This document shows positions 1 through 5,914 of a stretch of 9,454 nucleotides of DNA, piece after piece. This stretch comes from Enterococcus_E cecorum_B (GTDB lineage: Bacteria; Bacillota; Bacilli; Lactobacillales; Enterococcaceae). The stretch covers positions 1 through 9,454 of the forward strand of contig CAMMST010000069.1 in assembly GCA_946499615.1 (NCBI GenBank), in the 5' to 3' direction. Position numbers and translations under genes: made by a program. The notes beneath the pieces are model-generated. The model had not been told where the DNA came from and did no database searches. It saw only the letters and a program-made list of their open reading frames with translations. Positions within the stretch are counted from its first letter, which is position 1, and every line of letters begins with the position of its first letter.

Positions 1-283
1 CTCTTGGAAAATCACGTTTTATCAATCTTGAACTAGCGCTTTTATAGGCGTTGATGAATTTTGTCAATTCTGTTTTAGGATGAGCTTTGAACATAATATG
101 AACGTGGTCTTTATCATGATTCCACTCCACTAAAGTAATGTGATACGATTCTGAAATTCTTTCAAAAGTAGCTTTAGCATAATCAGATATTTCATCATCA
201 ATCACTTGTCTACGGTATTTCGTTACTAAAATAAGATGGTAATAAAGAAGAAAGACTGAATGTTTATTTGTATCTAATTCCAT
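1..283 (-). CDS. tnpA: IS200/IS605-family transposase TnpA, 3' end outside the window
   Basis: This is the N-terminal 94 codons of a Y1 (single-tyrosine, HUH) transposase, which moves IS200/IS605 elements as single-stranded DNA by cutting and joining at subterminal hairpins. Reading leftward from ATG at 283 gives a protein starting MELDTNKHSVFLLYYHLILV. The YHLILVTKYRRQV segment (about residues 15-27) is typical of the family, and the metal-binding HUH pair is His60-x-His62 in DKDHVHIMF. The catalytic tyrosine lies nearer the C-terminus and is not in the window, so whether the gene is intact cannot be judged. The ribosome binding site is weak (GAGTTG region), as is usual for these low-expression transposases. 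A sigma-70-like promoter and a bulged hairpin lie upstream. No tnpB-like gene is seen on this side; one could lie beyond the edge. Confidence 0.93.
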   Translation of the reverse strand, partial: MELDTNKHSVFLLYYHLILVTKYRRQVIDDEISDYAKATFERISESYHITLVEWNHDKDHVHIMFKAHPKTELTKFINAYKSASSRLIKRDFPR

Positions 284-313
284 TTTATATCAACTCATTT
301 CTAATATATACTG

Positions 314-343
314 ATTATAACATAGAACGAAATAAAAAGACAA
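314..343 (-). promoter_or_regulatory. Promoter for tnpA
   Basis: On the minus strand there is a TTGTCT -35 box (338-343), an 18-base spacer and a perfect TATAAT -10 box (314-319). They sit about 30 bases before the tnpA start codon and read toward it. The -35 box lies in one arm of a short palindrome (GACAAT...ATTGTC, 339-357). No promoter activity can be shown from sequence alone. Confidence 0.6.
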
Positions 344-442
344 TGTAATGTATTGTCGGTCTTCGAGTTACCAACAGTAACCCTCATACCGAATGGCATT
401 CATCACCCACCTATAGAGGATGGGCGACTTCTGCCTGAATTA
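339..442 (-). mobile_element. Left end of the IS200/IS605 element (5' side of tnpA)
   Basis: The DNA upstream of tnpA holds several small inverted repeats: GACAAT/ATTGTC (339-357), GTTAC/GTAAC (about 368-382) and GAATG/CATTC (391-401). The strongest hairpin is at about 404-425, where CCCACCT pairs with AGGATGGG leaving one unpaired base. A subterminal imperfect hairpin with a bulged base is the hallmark that TnpA recognises in this family. The tip of the element should lie just right of this hairpin, roughly 428-445, at the 3' end of the neighbouring gene. The exact cut site cannot be fixed because this family makes no target duplication and the other end is not in the window. Confidence 0.6.
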
Positions 443-877
443 CGTTAAAAATTCGCGAAAAATAGCTTGAAATTTCGCACGATCAGCTGATGTAAATGGT
501 TTGGGCCCTTTCGTTTTTTGTTTGGCCTTACGCATTTTAGCGGATAAATAGCGTTGGTCGAGTAAGAATTGGATGGTTTCTGGCAAATAACGCTTCCCCG
601 AATGATGAAAGACTGCCTGTGCGCGACCTAAAGCTAAAGAAGCCAATCCATAATCTTGCGTAATCACTACATCAGACTTGGCTAATTGATTCATAATCGC
701 ATAGTCTGCACTATCTGCTCCTTTATCTACATAGACAAAATGCACAAATGCAGGATAATCTTTACTAGAAAAATGATCGAAACTAGTCACAATCACGACT
801 GGCAAATGAAATTCATCAGCTAGTTCAATCACTTCTTCCTTTACAGGACACCCATCTCCATCAATGACAATACGCAT
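440..877 (-). CDS. yqxD: UPF0178 (YqxD/YaiI) family protein
   Basis: This 145-residue protein belongs to the UPF0178 (YaiI/YqxD) family, which has a PIN/NYN-like nuclease fold suggested by its conserved acidic residues but no established function. Family features are visible: MRIVIDGDGCPVKEEV at the N-terminus, a GADSADYAI segment followed by DVVITQDYGLASLALG in the middle, and the KGPKPFTSADRAKF motif near the C-terminus. The length matches the usual 145-155 residues, so the gene appears complete. The ATG at 877 is preceded by AAAGG at 887-891. The TAA stop (440-442) falls where the left tip of the adjacent IS200/IS605 element is expected, so the last codons or the stop may have been supplied or slightly changed by the insertion. 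The name follows the B. subtilis homologue; the function is unknown. Confidence 0.9.
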   Translation of the reverse strand: MRIVIDGDGCPVKEEVIELADEFHLPVVIVTSFDHFSSKDYPAFVHFVYVDKGADSADYAIMNQLAKSDVVITQDYGLASLALGRAQAVFHHSGKRYLPETIQFLLDQRYLSAKMRKAKQKTKGPKPFTSADRAKFQAIFREFLT

Positions 878-970
878 GCTTTCACACCTTTCATCCGATT
901 TTCTCAGCGGTAGGTAAACACATAAATTTCTTCGAGGCTTTCCGAGCTGCTTTGCGACCTTTTTGACGGC

Positions 971-1089
971 GTAAATCGACTAGCCACTTCGGCGTATAAG
1001 CCAGCCCGTCTGGGAAAGTCTTTACTTCTTGGACTTTCCCGACGTTCTGGACAAACCTTATCCGCTCGTGGCTGCCCCAGTCGATTTAC
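971..1089. repeat. 119-bp interrupted palindrome (large hairpin)
   Basis: Two arms can fold into one long hairpin. The outer stem is 11 perfect pairs (971-981 with 1079-1089). AGCCAC at 982-987 pairs with GTGGCT at 1068-1073. CGG and ATAAG in 990-1000 pair with CTTATCCG at 1057-1064. The inner stem is nine perfect pairs (1012-1020 with 1032-1040), closed by an 11-base loop. Internal bulges separate these helices. Such large intergenic hairpins resemble small non-coding mobile repeats (MITE-like or ERIC-like) described in enterococci and other bacteria. I cannot assign it to a named family, and no target duplication is obvious. Confidence 0.65.
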
Positions 1090-1100
1090 GACCTTTATAC

Positions 1101-1129
1101 AAAAAGCCTACCTCAAAATCGGGTAGGCT
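1101..1129 (-). terminator. Rho-independent terminator, minus strand
   Basis: On the minus strand an eight-pair perfect stem (1122-1129 with 1105-1112, nine-base loop) is followed at once by five T residues (1105-1101). There is no clear coding gene upstream of it on that strand before udk, which is oriented the other way. It therefore either ends a small RNA made from 1130-1290 or is a relic. Confidence 0.65.
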
Positions 1130-1267
1130 ATCCAGTACTATTCAATTTATAGTAGAGATTTCCTTTTCCACAATGAAATCTCCAACACCTGCAATCCGGC
1201 AGTATATGTGTTGCTGGCTGCGTTTGCGAAATAAATTATCGCATTCGGCTCATCGCATGGCTCTACT
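1130..1267 (-). ncRNA. Candidate structured RNA upstream of the minus-strand terminator
   Basis: Three well-formed hairpins are packed here: GAGATTTC/GAAATCTC (1155-1162 with 1175-1182); directly next to it a two-part stem, CAACAC/GTGTTG enclosing CTGC/GCAG (1183-1192 with 1199-1213); and TGCGA/TCGCA (1225-1229 with 1239-1243). AGTAGAG and CTCTACT (1151-1157 with 1261-1267) could close the whole as a multibranch, competing with part of the first hairpin. On the minus strand the T-run terminator at 1101-1129 follows, giving a possible transcript of about 165 bases. The strand is chosen only because of that terminator. No convincing promoter and no match to an RNA family that I recognise were seen, so this could equally be a decayed palindromic repeat. 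Confidence 0.3.
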
Positions 1268-1284
1268 TTACCACAAGTCACAGG

Positions 1285-1356
1285 TAATAGCTAGAAAAAA
1301 AGAAAAATTGAAGTCGTTTTCTTTGAGATTAAGCTTTTTTTTTGTTTTTAGCTAGC
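1285..1356. repeat. AT-rich interrupted palindrome upstream of udk
   Basis: TAGCTA near 1285-1295 and TAGCTA near 1349-1356, each next to long A or T tracts, can pair around an inner AAAGAAAA/TTTTCTTT hairpin (about 1300-1325). The right side contains a run of nine or more T residues at 1335-1343. It could act as a weak terminator shielding udk from upstream transcription, or as part of the udk leader if the promoter lies further upstream. Confidence 0.4.
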
Positions 1357-1375
1357 TTTTTATAGAGATTTTCAT

Positions 1376-1381
1376 TATAAT
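1376..1381 (+). promoter_or_regulatory. Candidate -10 box for udk
   Basis: A perfect TATAAT lies 37 bases before the udk ATG. The -35 region 17 bases upstream (TAGCTT) is a poor match, so the assignment rests on the -10 box and its position only. Confidence 0.4.
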
Positions 1382-1418
1382 TAGAAACAGTGTAAAAAGC
1401 GTGAAAGAGGTAAATAAA

Positions 1419-2048
1419 ATGTCAAAGAAAAAGCCGATAATTATTGGAGTAAGTGGTGGTTCAGGTAGTGGAAAAACAAGTGTAAGTCGCGCGATTTTCA
1501 ATAACTTTCCCAATCACTCAATCATGATGTTGGAACACGATTCTTATTACAAAGATCAAAGTCATTTATCTTTTGAAGAGCGATTGAAAACCAACTATGA
1601 CCATCCTTTTGCATTTGATACGGACCTTTTAATCGAACATTTAGAAAAACTTTTAAATTACGAAACGATTGAAAAACCAGTGTATGACTATGTGGCACAC
1701 ACAAGAAGTACTGAAACAGTCATTCAAGAACCAAAAGAAGTCATCATTCTTGAAGGAATTTTGATTTTGGAAGATAAACGTCTGCGTGATTTAATGGATA
1801 TTAAAATTTATGTAGACACAGATGATGATATCCGCATTATTCGCCGGATCAAACGCGATATGGTAGAACGTGGTCGTACACTAGATTCTATTATCGACCA
1901 ATACCTAAGCGTCGTAAAACCCATGTATCATCAATTTATCGAACCAACCAAACGCTATGCTGATGTAATTGTGCCTGAAGGTGGCGAAAATCACGTCGCA
2001 ATTGATTTGATTAATACAAAGGTTGCAACCTATTTCCAAAAAGCTTGA
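1419..2048 (+). CDS. udk: Uridine kinase
   Basis: This cytosolic enzyme phosphorylates uridine and cytidine to UMP and CMP using a nucleoside triphosphate, in pyrimidine salvage. The 209-residue protein has the P-loop GGSGSGKTS at residues 13-21. It also has the uridine-kinase segments MLEHDSYYKD and YDHPFAFD in the substrate region, the strand IILEGILIL with DKRLRD, an Arg-rich lid around IIRRIKRDMVERGR, and the C-terminal YADVIVPEGGEN. The length fits the family (205-215). The ATG at 1419 is chosen because GAAAGAGG lies eight to ten bases upstream; an in-frame GTG at 1401 would place the ribosome binding site inside the gene. It is the only plus-strand gene supported in the window, has no operon partners here and is closed by its own terminator, which begins within the last codons. 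Confidence 0.96.
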   Translation: MSKKKPIIIGVSGGSGSGKTSVSRAIFNNFPNHSIMMLEHDSYYKDQSHLSFEERLKTNYDHPFAFDTDLLIEHLEKLLNYETIEKPVYDYVAHTRSTETVIQEPKEVIILEGILILEDKRLRDLMDIKIYVDTDDDIRIIRRIKRDMVERGRTLDSIIDQYLSVVKPMYHQFIEPTKRYADVIVPEGGENHVAIDLINTKVATYFQKA

Positions 2049-2070
2049 TTCACTCAGGCTTTTTTCTTTT
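2038..2070 (+). terminator. udk terminator overlapping its stop codon
   Basis: AAAAAGCTTGA (2038-2048) pairs with TCAGGCTTTTT (2054-2064) across a five-base loop with one T-G wobble, followed by more T residues. The left arm contains the last codons and the TGA stop of udk. Confidence 0.85.
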
Positions 2071-2072
2071 TA

Positions 2073-2103
2073 TAAAAAAACCAGCCCAAAGTACGGACTG
2101 GCT
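2073..2103 (-). terminator. Terminator of the rsuA-HAD operon
   Basis: On the minus strand CCAGTCC (2101-2095) pairs with GGGCTGG (2087-2081) with one T-G wobble and a seven-base loop, followed by seven T residues (2080-2074). It lies six bases past the stop of the HAD gene and is distinct from the converging udk terminator. Confidence 0.8.
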
Positions 2104-2108
2104 AACCA

Positions 2109-2783
2109 TTATAATATTTGATAAATCTCATCTAATGTTTGAATCGTATATGTTGGTTGGATATTCGCCTTTTGCTGATTGGCATTTAACCAAATCGTAT
2201 CAATCCCGGCATTTTTCCCACCTTGAATATCTGAAGAAAGAGAATCGCCAATAATCACTGTTTTTGCCAAATCCACAGGTGCAATCTTGTGAAACACATG
2301 TTGAAAAAACTCAATGCGTGGTTTTTGATATCCAATGGTTTCCGAGACAAAGATTTCTTTAAAATACGGCAATAATTTAGCTGCCTCTAACCGTTGATAT
2401 TGCGTTTTAGCTACACCATTTGTCACAACATACAAATCCGCCTTCTTAGCCAAGTCAGAAACAATGGCTAAACTATTACCTAAGCGCTGAGAACCTTGAT
2501 TTAAATATTGGCGGTACTCTTTTTCGACAGCCACACTATCAACTTTTTTGCCTAACTGTTCAAAAAATAGGCCAAAACGCGTATTTAACACCTCTTCACG
2601 TGTGCGTTTATTTTCCTCATAGTCTTTCCATAATTGCTGGTTTAAAATTTGATAGCTACTTAATAATTCATCAGTTAATTCATAACCTTGATTGCCAAAC
2701 AACTTAGATAATCCCTGTAACTCCGCTGCTTTAAAATCAAGAATCGTATCATCCACATCAAACAATAACGTATTATATCTCAT
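2109..2783 (-). CDS. yjjG: HAD-IA family hydrolase, YjjG/YfnB-type pyrimidine 5'-nucleotidase
   Basis: This 224-residue haloacid-dehalogenase phosphatase closely resembles the YjjG/YfnB group. E. coli YjjG removes phosphate from (often non-canonical) pyrimidine nucleoside monophosphates as a clean-up enzyme. Motif I is LLFDVDDTILDF with nucleophile Asp9 and acid/base Asp11, motif II is VVTNG, motif III is the lysine in IGYQKPRIEFF, and motif IV is VIIGDSLSSDIQGG. The helical cap lies between motifs I and II. Length and motifs are intact. The ATG at 2783 overlaps the stop of the upstream pseudouridine synthase gene by one base (TAATG), and an AAGGAG site sits inside that gene at 2795-2800, so the two are probably translated together. 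The substrate is inferred from the family. Confidence 0.88.
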   Translation of the reverse strand: MRYNTLLFDVDDTILDFKAAELQGLSKLFGNQGYELTDELLSSYQILNQQLWKDYEENKRTREEVLNTRFGLFFEQLGKKVDSVAVEKEYRQYLNQGSQRLGNSLAIVSDLAKKADLYVVTNGVAKTQYQRLEAAKLLPYFKEIFVSETIGYQKPRIEFFQHVFHKIAPVDLAKTVIIGDSLSSDIQGGKNAGIDTIWLNANQQKANIQPTYTIQTLDEIYQIL

Positions 2784-3493
2784 TATCTAAAGTACTCCTT
2801 TAATCGACTTAATTCATCTAGGGTTAACTTGCGATAGGCCCCACTTGGTAAATCTGTTGGTAATACTAATGGTCCAAAAGAAATGCGCTTTAATCTTTCC
2901 ACCTTTTTCCCTACAGCAAGAAACATTTTCTTTACCTGGTGAAACTTACCTTCGTGGATTTCAAGCAACACATGATGTGGACTATCCGGTAAAATCGTTA
3001 ATTTCGCTGGCTGACATAAGGTCCCATCTAAAAAGCGAATTCCCTTTGCAAAACGTTCAATATCCACATTTTCAGCAGGTTCTTTTAAATACGCTTCATA
3101 AACTTTGACGACCTTGTTCATTGGTTGTAATAAATCGTAGGCTAACTGTCCATTTGATGTTAACAACAAAAGTCCTTGCGTATCACGATCCAAGCGACCA
3201 ACGAAACATAAATCTCCTCTTTGATCCTCTTTTTTTAAACAATCAAATACTGTACGATGCCTCTCATCTTGATTGGCTGTCACGACACCACTGGGTTTGT
3301 TTAATAGATAGTAAACCTCATTGGTATATAAACACTTATCCGCTACTTCAATACGATGTAATTGACTATCCACATTTCTGGTCTCACAATACTCTACTTG
3401 CCCATCTACCCTCACTATCCCTCTGGCAAATGTCCGCTTCAATTCTTTGCGTGAGAGTTGTAGACGTTGTTCAAGTAATTTTCCTAATCTCAT
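2783..3493 (-). CDS. rsuA: 16S rRNA pseudouridine synthase, RsuA family
   Basis: This 236-residue protein belongs to the RsuA/RluB/RluE/RluF family; RsuA turns U516 of 16S rRNA into pseudouridine. An S4 RNA-binding domain occupies about residues 1-50 (MRLGKLLEQRLQLSRKEL then RGIVRVDGQV). The catalytic domain follows, with YYLLNKPSGVVTAN (about 61-74) and the signature GRLDRDTQGLLLLTSNG carrying the catalytic Asp102. The EIHEGKFHQVKKMF segment and the final LKRISFGPLVLP are also typical. The ATG at 3493 has an ideal GGAGG six bases upstream. It is the first gene of a two-gene unit with the overlapping HAD gene. Many Firmicutes carry several RsuA-like paralogues, so the exact target base is inferred; the enzyme class is secure. 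Confidence 0.92.
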   Translation of the reverse strand: MRLGKLLEQRLQLSRKELKRTFARGIVRVDGQVEYCETRNVDSQLHRIEVADKCLYTNEVYYLLNKPSGVVTANQDERHRTVFDCLKKEDQRGDLCFVGRLDRDTQGLLLLTSNGQLAYDLLQPMNKVVKVYEAYLKEPAENVDIERFAKGIRFLDGTLCQPAKLTILPDSPHHVLLEIHEGKFHQVKKMFLAVGKKVERLKRISFGPLVLPTDLPSGAYRKLTLDELSRLKEYFR

Positions 3494-3610
3494 ATTTCGC
3501 CTCCAAGTAGATTTTTATGGTAACATGCAAACGAGATTCATCTATGGCGATTCATCAGCAATGACTCCAAACTTACAACTTGACCGACCCGCCTCACATC
3601 TTTGTAATTA

Positions 3611-3650
3611 AAAAGTCGCTAGTGTGTTGTGGTAACTTCTAGCGACTTTT
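3611..3650 (-). terminator. Bidirectional-type terminator after the lipase gene
   Basis: A 12-pair perfect stem (3611-3622 with 3639-3650) encloses a 16-base loop. On the minus strand it is followed by TTTTTAATTAC, so it can end the lipase transcript. The symmetrical A and T flanks would allow weaker function in the other direction. Confidence 0.85.
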
Positions 3651-3699
3651 GGTTTATCATTGTATGTGTTTAGATTTCATTGTTTTATAAATATCTCAT

Positions 3700-5739
3700 T
3701 TAGATTCGCTGGCGTATTCTTTTACGAAAAATATACCATAAAACATAAGTAAAAGGAATCCCTGCTAATAGGATGATATCTGAGAAATGCTCTTTAGATT
3801 GAACACCTGTATCAGGAATATCGCGAATATTGAAGATTGCTTTTGTTTCAACTTTTTGAATTACTTGGTCTTTTGATTCGTTTAGAAATTCAACAACGAT
3901 TGGCATAGACATTCCTTCGCCAACTTTTGTACCGTCAAGCAGCTCACGATATTTTTCTTCATCAGCGGACAAACGTACTTGGTCCTTATCTAAATGATTC
4001 AGTTCAACGAATGAATCGAAAATAGCTTGCATACTACTTTTTTCATTCAAAGATTTATTTATGACAACTGCTTGTAACGAAGGGATATTTGGCGTTTCAC
4101 GTTTTTTGACAGTGACCGAAATTTCCTCCACACGGCTCGAACCATCTGTAAATGTCACTTTAACTTTACCGATAAATTCTCCTGCTTTGTCTGTCGATAC
4201 TGCCTGGACGATTTCTTTGGATTTCACATTGGTATTCTCCCCAATTTGGGCAAGTAAATCGAACTTATCTCCTTCATAGCCCGTCCAATTTTGAATGGAT
4301 AACTGCTCATAGTCCGCCATCTTATTCTTTGCATTGTCATGAATAATCACTCTCAATGGAAATACATCCGACTTAGAACCATCTTTATAAGTTGCTTGCA
4401 CTTGTAAATCATAAAATGCTGGCAATTTCGACCAGTCTTTTGGGAGATTCAAAAATTGATAGGTCACTTCCTCATTTGAATGCTTAGGAAATTGACTCGT
4501 CAAATTCTGAAGTTCTTGACGTGGCCCCGCAAAAACTGATGCAAGTAACGCCGCCTCGGTAACTTCGCTTGGATGTTGCACCACAAGCTTTTTAGTCGGT
4601 AAAGCAGTATATAATTGATTAAATGATGGGTAGCTTGTTCGTGAAAGTGGATCACTTCCCATCAGCAACTCGATATAGTCCCAATAACCATCACCATCAC
4701 TATCCACTTTTGATATGTCTGTACCGATATGCAATTCATCCACATCTAAAATTTTATCACCATCACTATCCAGTGTGAGGAACGGTTTGTCCAAACGATA
4801 ACCAACCGAAAAATATTTCCGATAAGTACTATCCGCCTGAGCAGCCACAAAACCAGTACTAGAGTGTGTCCCTTTTCCTGAGATATTATTGAGCCACTGG
4901 GTATTGGCATAGTAATTATAACTGCCCACGGTATCGCCATGAATACTATACGCCTGTGCTTTATACTCACTTAAAGGATAGCGGGTATCAAAATTAAAGT
5001 CATAACGTAACTTGACTAATTCATCTTTATTCTTCGCTGTCTGTTGATGTTCAGATCCTGAAAAAGCCGAAGAGGAAATTCCTGGCGCATTAAATACTGC
5101 CGAATGAATATACTGCGGATTGGTCATTAGGTCACGAGCGGCGAAGTACTGAGCGAGATACCCACCCAATGAATGCCCCGTCAGATAATACTCAGTATAC
5201 CCTTCTTGCTTCATCCGGTTTAAAACTTCGGTCAGATTCTTTACTTGTCCAGGTTGTGTAGCCATCATCAAAGCAATATCATCATCATAGTCCGCTTTGT
5301 CATTGGTTCCACGAAAAGCGACAACGACTTGACTACCATTTCGAAAAAAACTCACCGAAAAACCATCTGACTCATTAATCTGTCCATCAAATATCCAATG
5401 GTTGATTAACTCACGAACATCTGCATTTCCCGCTAACTTATTGATATTGAATTGATTTATCGCATTTTCATCTTTAGCATCAAAAATCGCCAGAACCTCT
5501 GCACTTGTCCGGTAAGATAACTCCATAAAAAAGCGTAAATCGCGATCACTGATATTCCACTTATCAGGCTCAGTATCATACATATCAATAATCCCGTCTC
5601 CATCCGTATCAGCCTTATAGAACTGGCTCATTTCCACAGCAGGCGTTGACGGAGTATCCGCTAAAACGACATTAGGAAGCATCATGCCAGTTAAAAAAAC
5701 ACCGCCCAAAACAAGTGCTTTATGATATTTGTATCTCAT
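3700..5739 (-). CDS. Secreted class-3 lipase with DxDxDG repeats and IPDTG wall anchor
   Basis: This 679-residue surface protein probably hydrolyses acyl ester bonds of lipids outside the cell. A signal peptide covers residues 1-27 (cut after VVLA). A thrombospondin-3-like calcium loop follows at Asp44-Asp55 (DTDGDGIIDMYD). The lipase domain spans about 65-300, with FRGTN at 142-146, the elbow GHSLGG with nucleophile Ser190, and likely triad partners Asp269 (HGDTVG) and His292 (GKGTHS). Two more calcium-type loops lie at 324-335 and 346-357. The C-terminal half has at least two beta-rich Rib/Ig-like segments (YKDGSKSDVFPL and FTDGSSRVEEIS). At 641-645 the motif IPDTG, followed by a hydrophobic stretch (about 654-671) and an RKRIRQR tail, forms a sortase signal with I instead of L. 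The ATG at 5739 has AAGGGAG upstream. The substrate is unknown. Confidence 0.85.
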   Translation of the reverse strand: MRYKYHKALVLGGVFLTGMMLPNVVLADTPSTPAVEMSQFYKADTDGDGIIDMYDTEPDKWNISDRDLRFFMELSYRTSAEVLAIFDAKDENAINQFNINKLAGNADVRELINHWIFDGQINESDGFSVSFFRNGSQVVVAFRGTNDKADYDDDIALMMATQPGQVKNLTEVLNRMKQEGYTEYYLTGHSLGGYLAQYFAARDLMTNPQYIHSAVFNAPGISSSAFSGSEHQQTAKNKDELVKLRYDFNFDTRYPLSEYKAQAYSIHGDTVGSYNYYANTQWLNNISGKGTHSSTGFVAAQADSTYRKYFSVGYRLDKPFLTLDSDGDKILDVDELHIGTDISKVDSDGDGYWDYIELLMGSDPLSRTSYPSFNQLYTALPTKKLVVQHPSEVTEAALLASVFAGPRQELQNLTSQFPKHSNEEVTYQFLNLPKDWSKLPAFYDLQVQATYKDGSKSDVFPLRVIIHDNAKNKMADYEQLSIQNWTGYEGDKFDLLAQIGENTNVKSKEIVQAVSTDKAGEFIGKVKVTFTDGSSRVEEISVTVKKRETPNIPSLQAVVINKSLNEKSSMQAIFDSFVELNHLDKDQVRLSADEEKYRELLDGTKVGEGMSMPIVVEFLNESKDQVIQKVETKAIFNIRDIPDTGVQSKEHFSDIILLAGIPFTYVLWYIFRKRIRQRI

Positions 5740-5783
5740 GGTATCTCCCTTCTTTTAAATAACTCAAATCAACAACTAAATCT

Positions 5784-5789
5784 AGTATA
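5784..5789 (-). promoter_or_regulatory. Candidate -10 box for the lipase gene
   Basis: TATACT on the minus strand lies about 45 bases before the lipase start and just after the terminator of the upstream phospholipase gene. No good -35 box is found at normal spacing, so this is tentative. Confidence 0.3.
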
Positions 5790-5821
5790 ACGATTGTTTT
5801 GATAGTTATATAACCAATAAA

Positions 5822-5870
5822 TAAAAAACAAAATCCTCGAATATAATTTACGCTATATCGAGGATTTTGT
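5822..5870 (-). terminator. Terminator of the phospholipase C gene
   Basis: A 13-pair perfect stem (5828-5840 with 5858-5870) with a 17-base loop is followed on the minus strand by a T-rich tail (TTTTTTATTT including the end of the stem). It separates the phospholipase C gene from the lipase gene downstream and implies separate transcripts. Confidence 0.88.
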
Positions 5871-5914
5871 CAAATATATGAACTCGAAATGAACCTGCTA
5901 TGCAATAAAACTAT

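Larger units (their letters stand above)
878..1418. other. Structured 540-bp intergenic region without a convincing gene
   Basis: Between the UPF0178 gene and udk there is no gene I can support. The stretch holds three separately listed palindromic structures (971-1089, 1101-1267, 1285-1356) and the udk promoter region. Two stop-bounded minus-strand frames give protein-like text. One is 64 codons at 891-1085 with no start codon in its first 54 codons (it contains the segment GLAYTPKWLVDLRRQKGRK). The other is 44 codons from a GTG at 1281 to a stop at 1147 (it contains NAIIYFANAASNTYTAGLQ) and has no ribosome binding site. Both overlap the hairpins. By eye the base composition at about 950-1100 is clearly richer in G and C than the flanks, which hints at foreign or mobile origin. 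Confidence 0.6.

Noticed and set aside
1130..1267. Possible tRNA, T-box or known riboswitch
   Set aside because: No T-arm, no T-box GGTGG-type antiterminator motif, and no downstream gene on that strand close enough to be controlled past the terminator.
1029..1355. Plus-strand frame of 108 codons between the UPF0178 gene and udk
   Set aside because: No ribosome binding site, unnatural composition at its end from reading T-rich DNA, and it runs across both arms of the palindromes.
2845..3510. Plus-strand frames opposite the pseudouridine synthase gene
   Set aside because: No ribosome binding sites and they lie wholly antisense to a gene with clear catalytic motifs.
3535..3556. Eight-base direct repeat GATTCATC upstream of the pseudouridine synthase gene
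   Set aside because: Short, imperfect context and no promoter in register; could be chance.
4061..4970. Short frames inside the lipase gene on either strand
   Set aside because: Shadow frames; the lipase frame has signal peptide, catalytic motifs and anchor.
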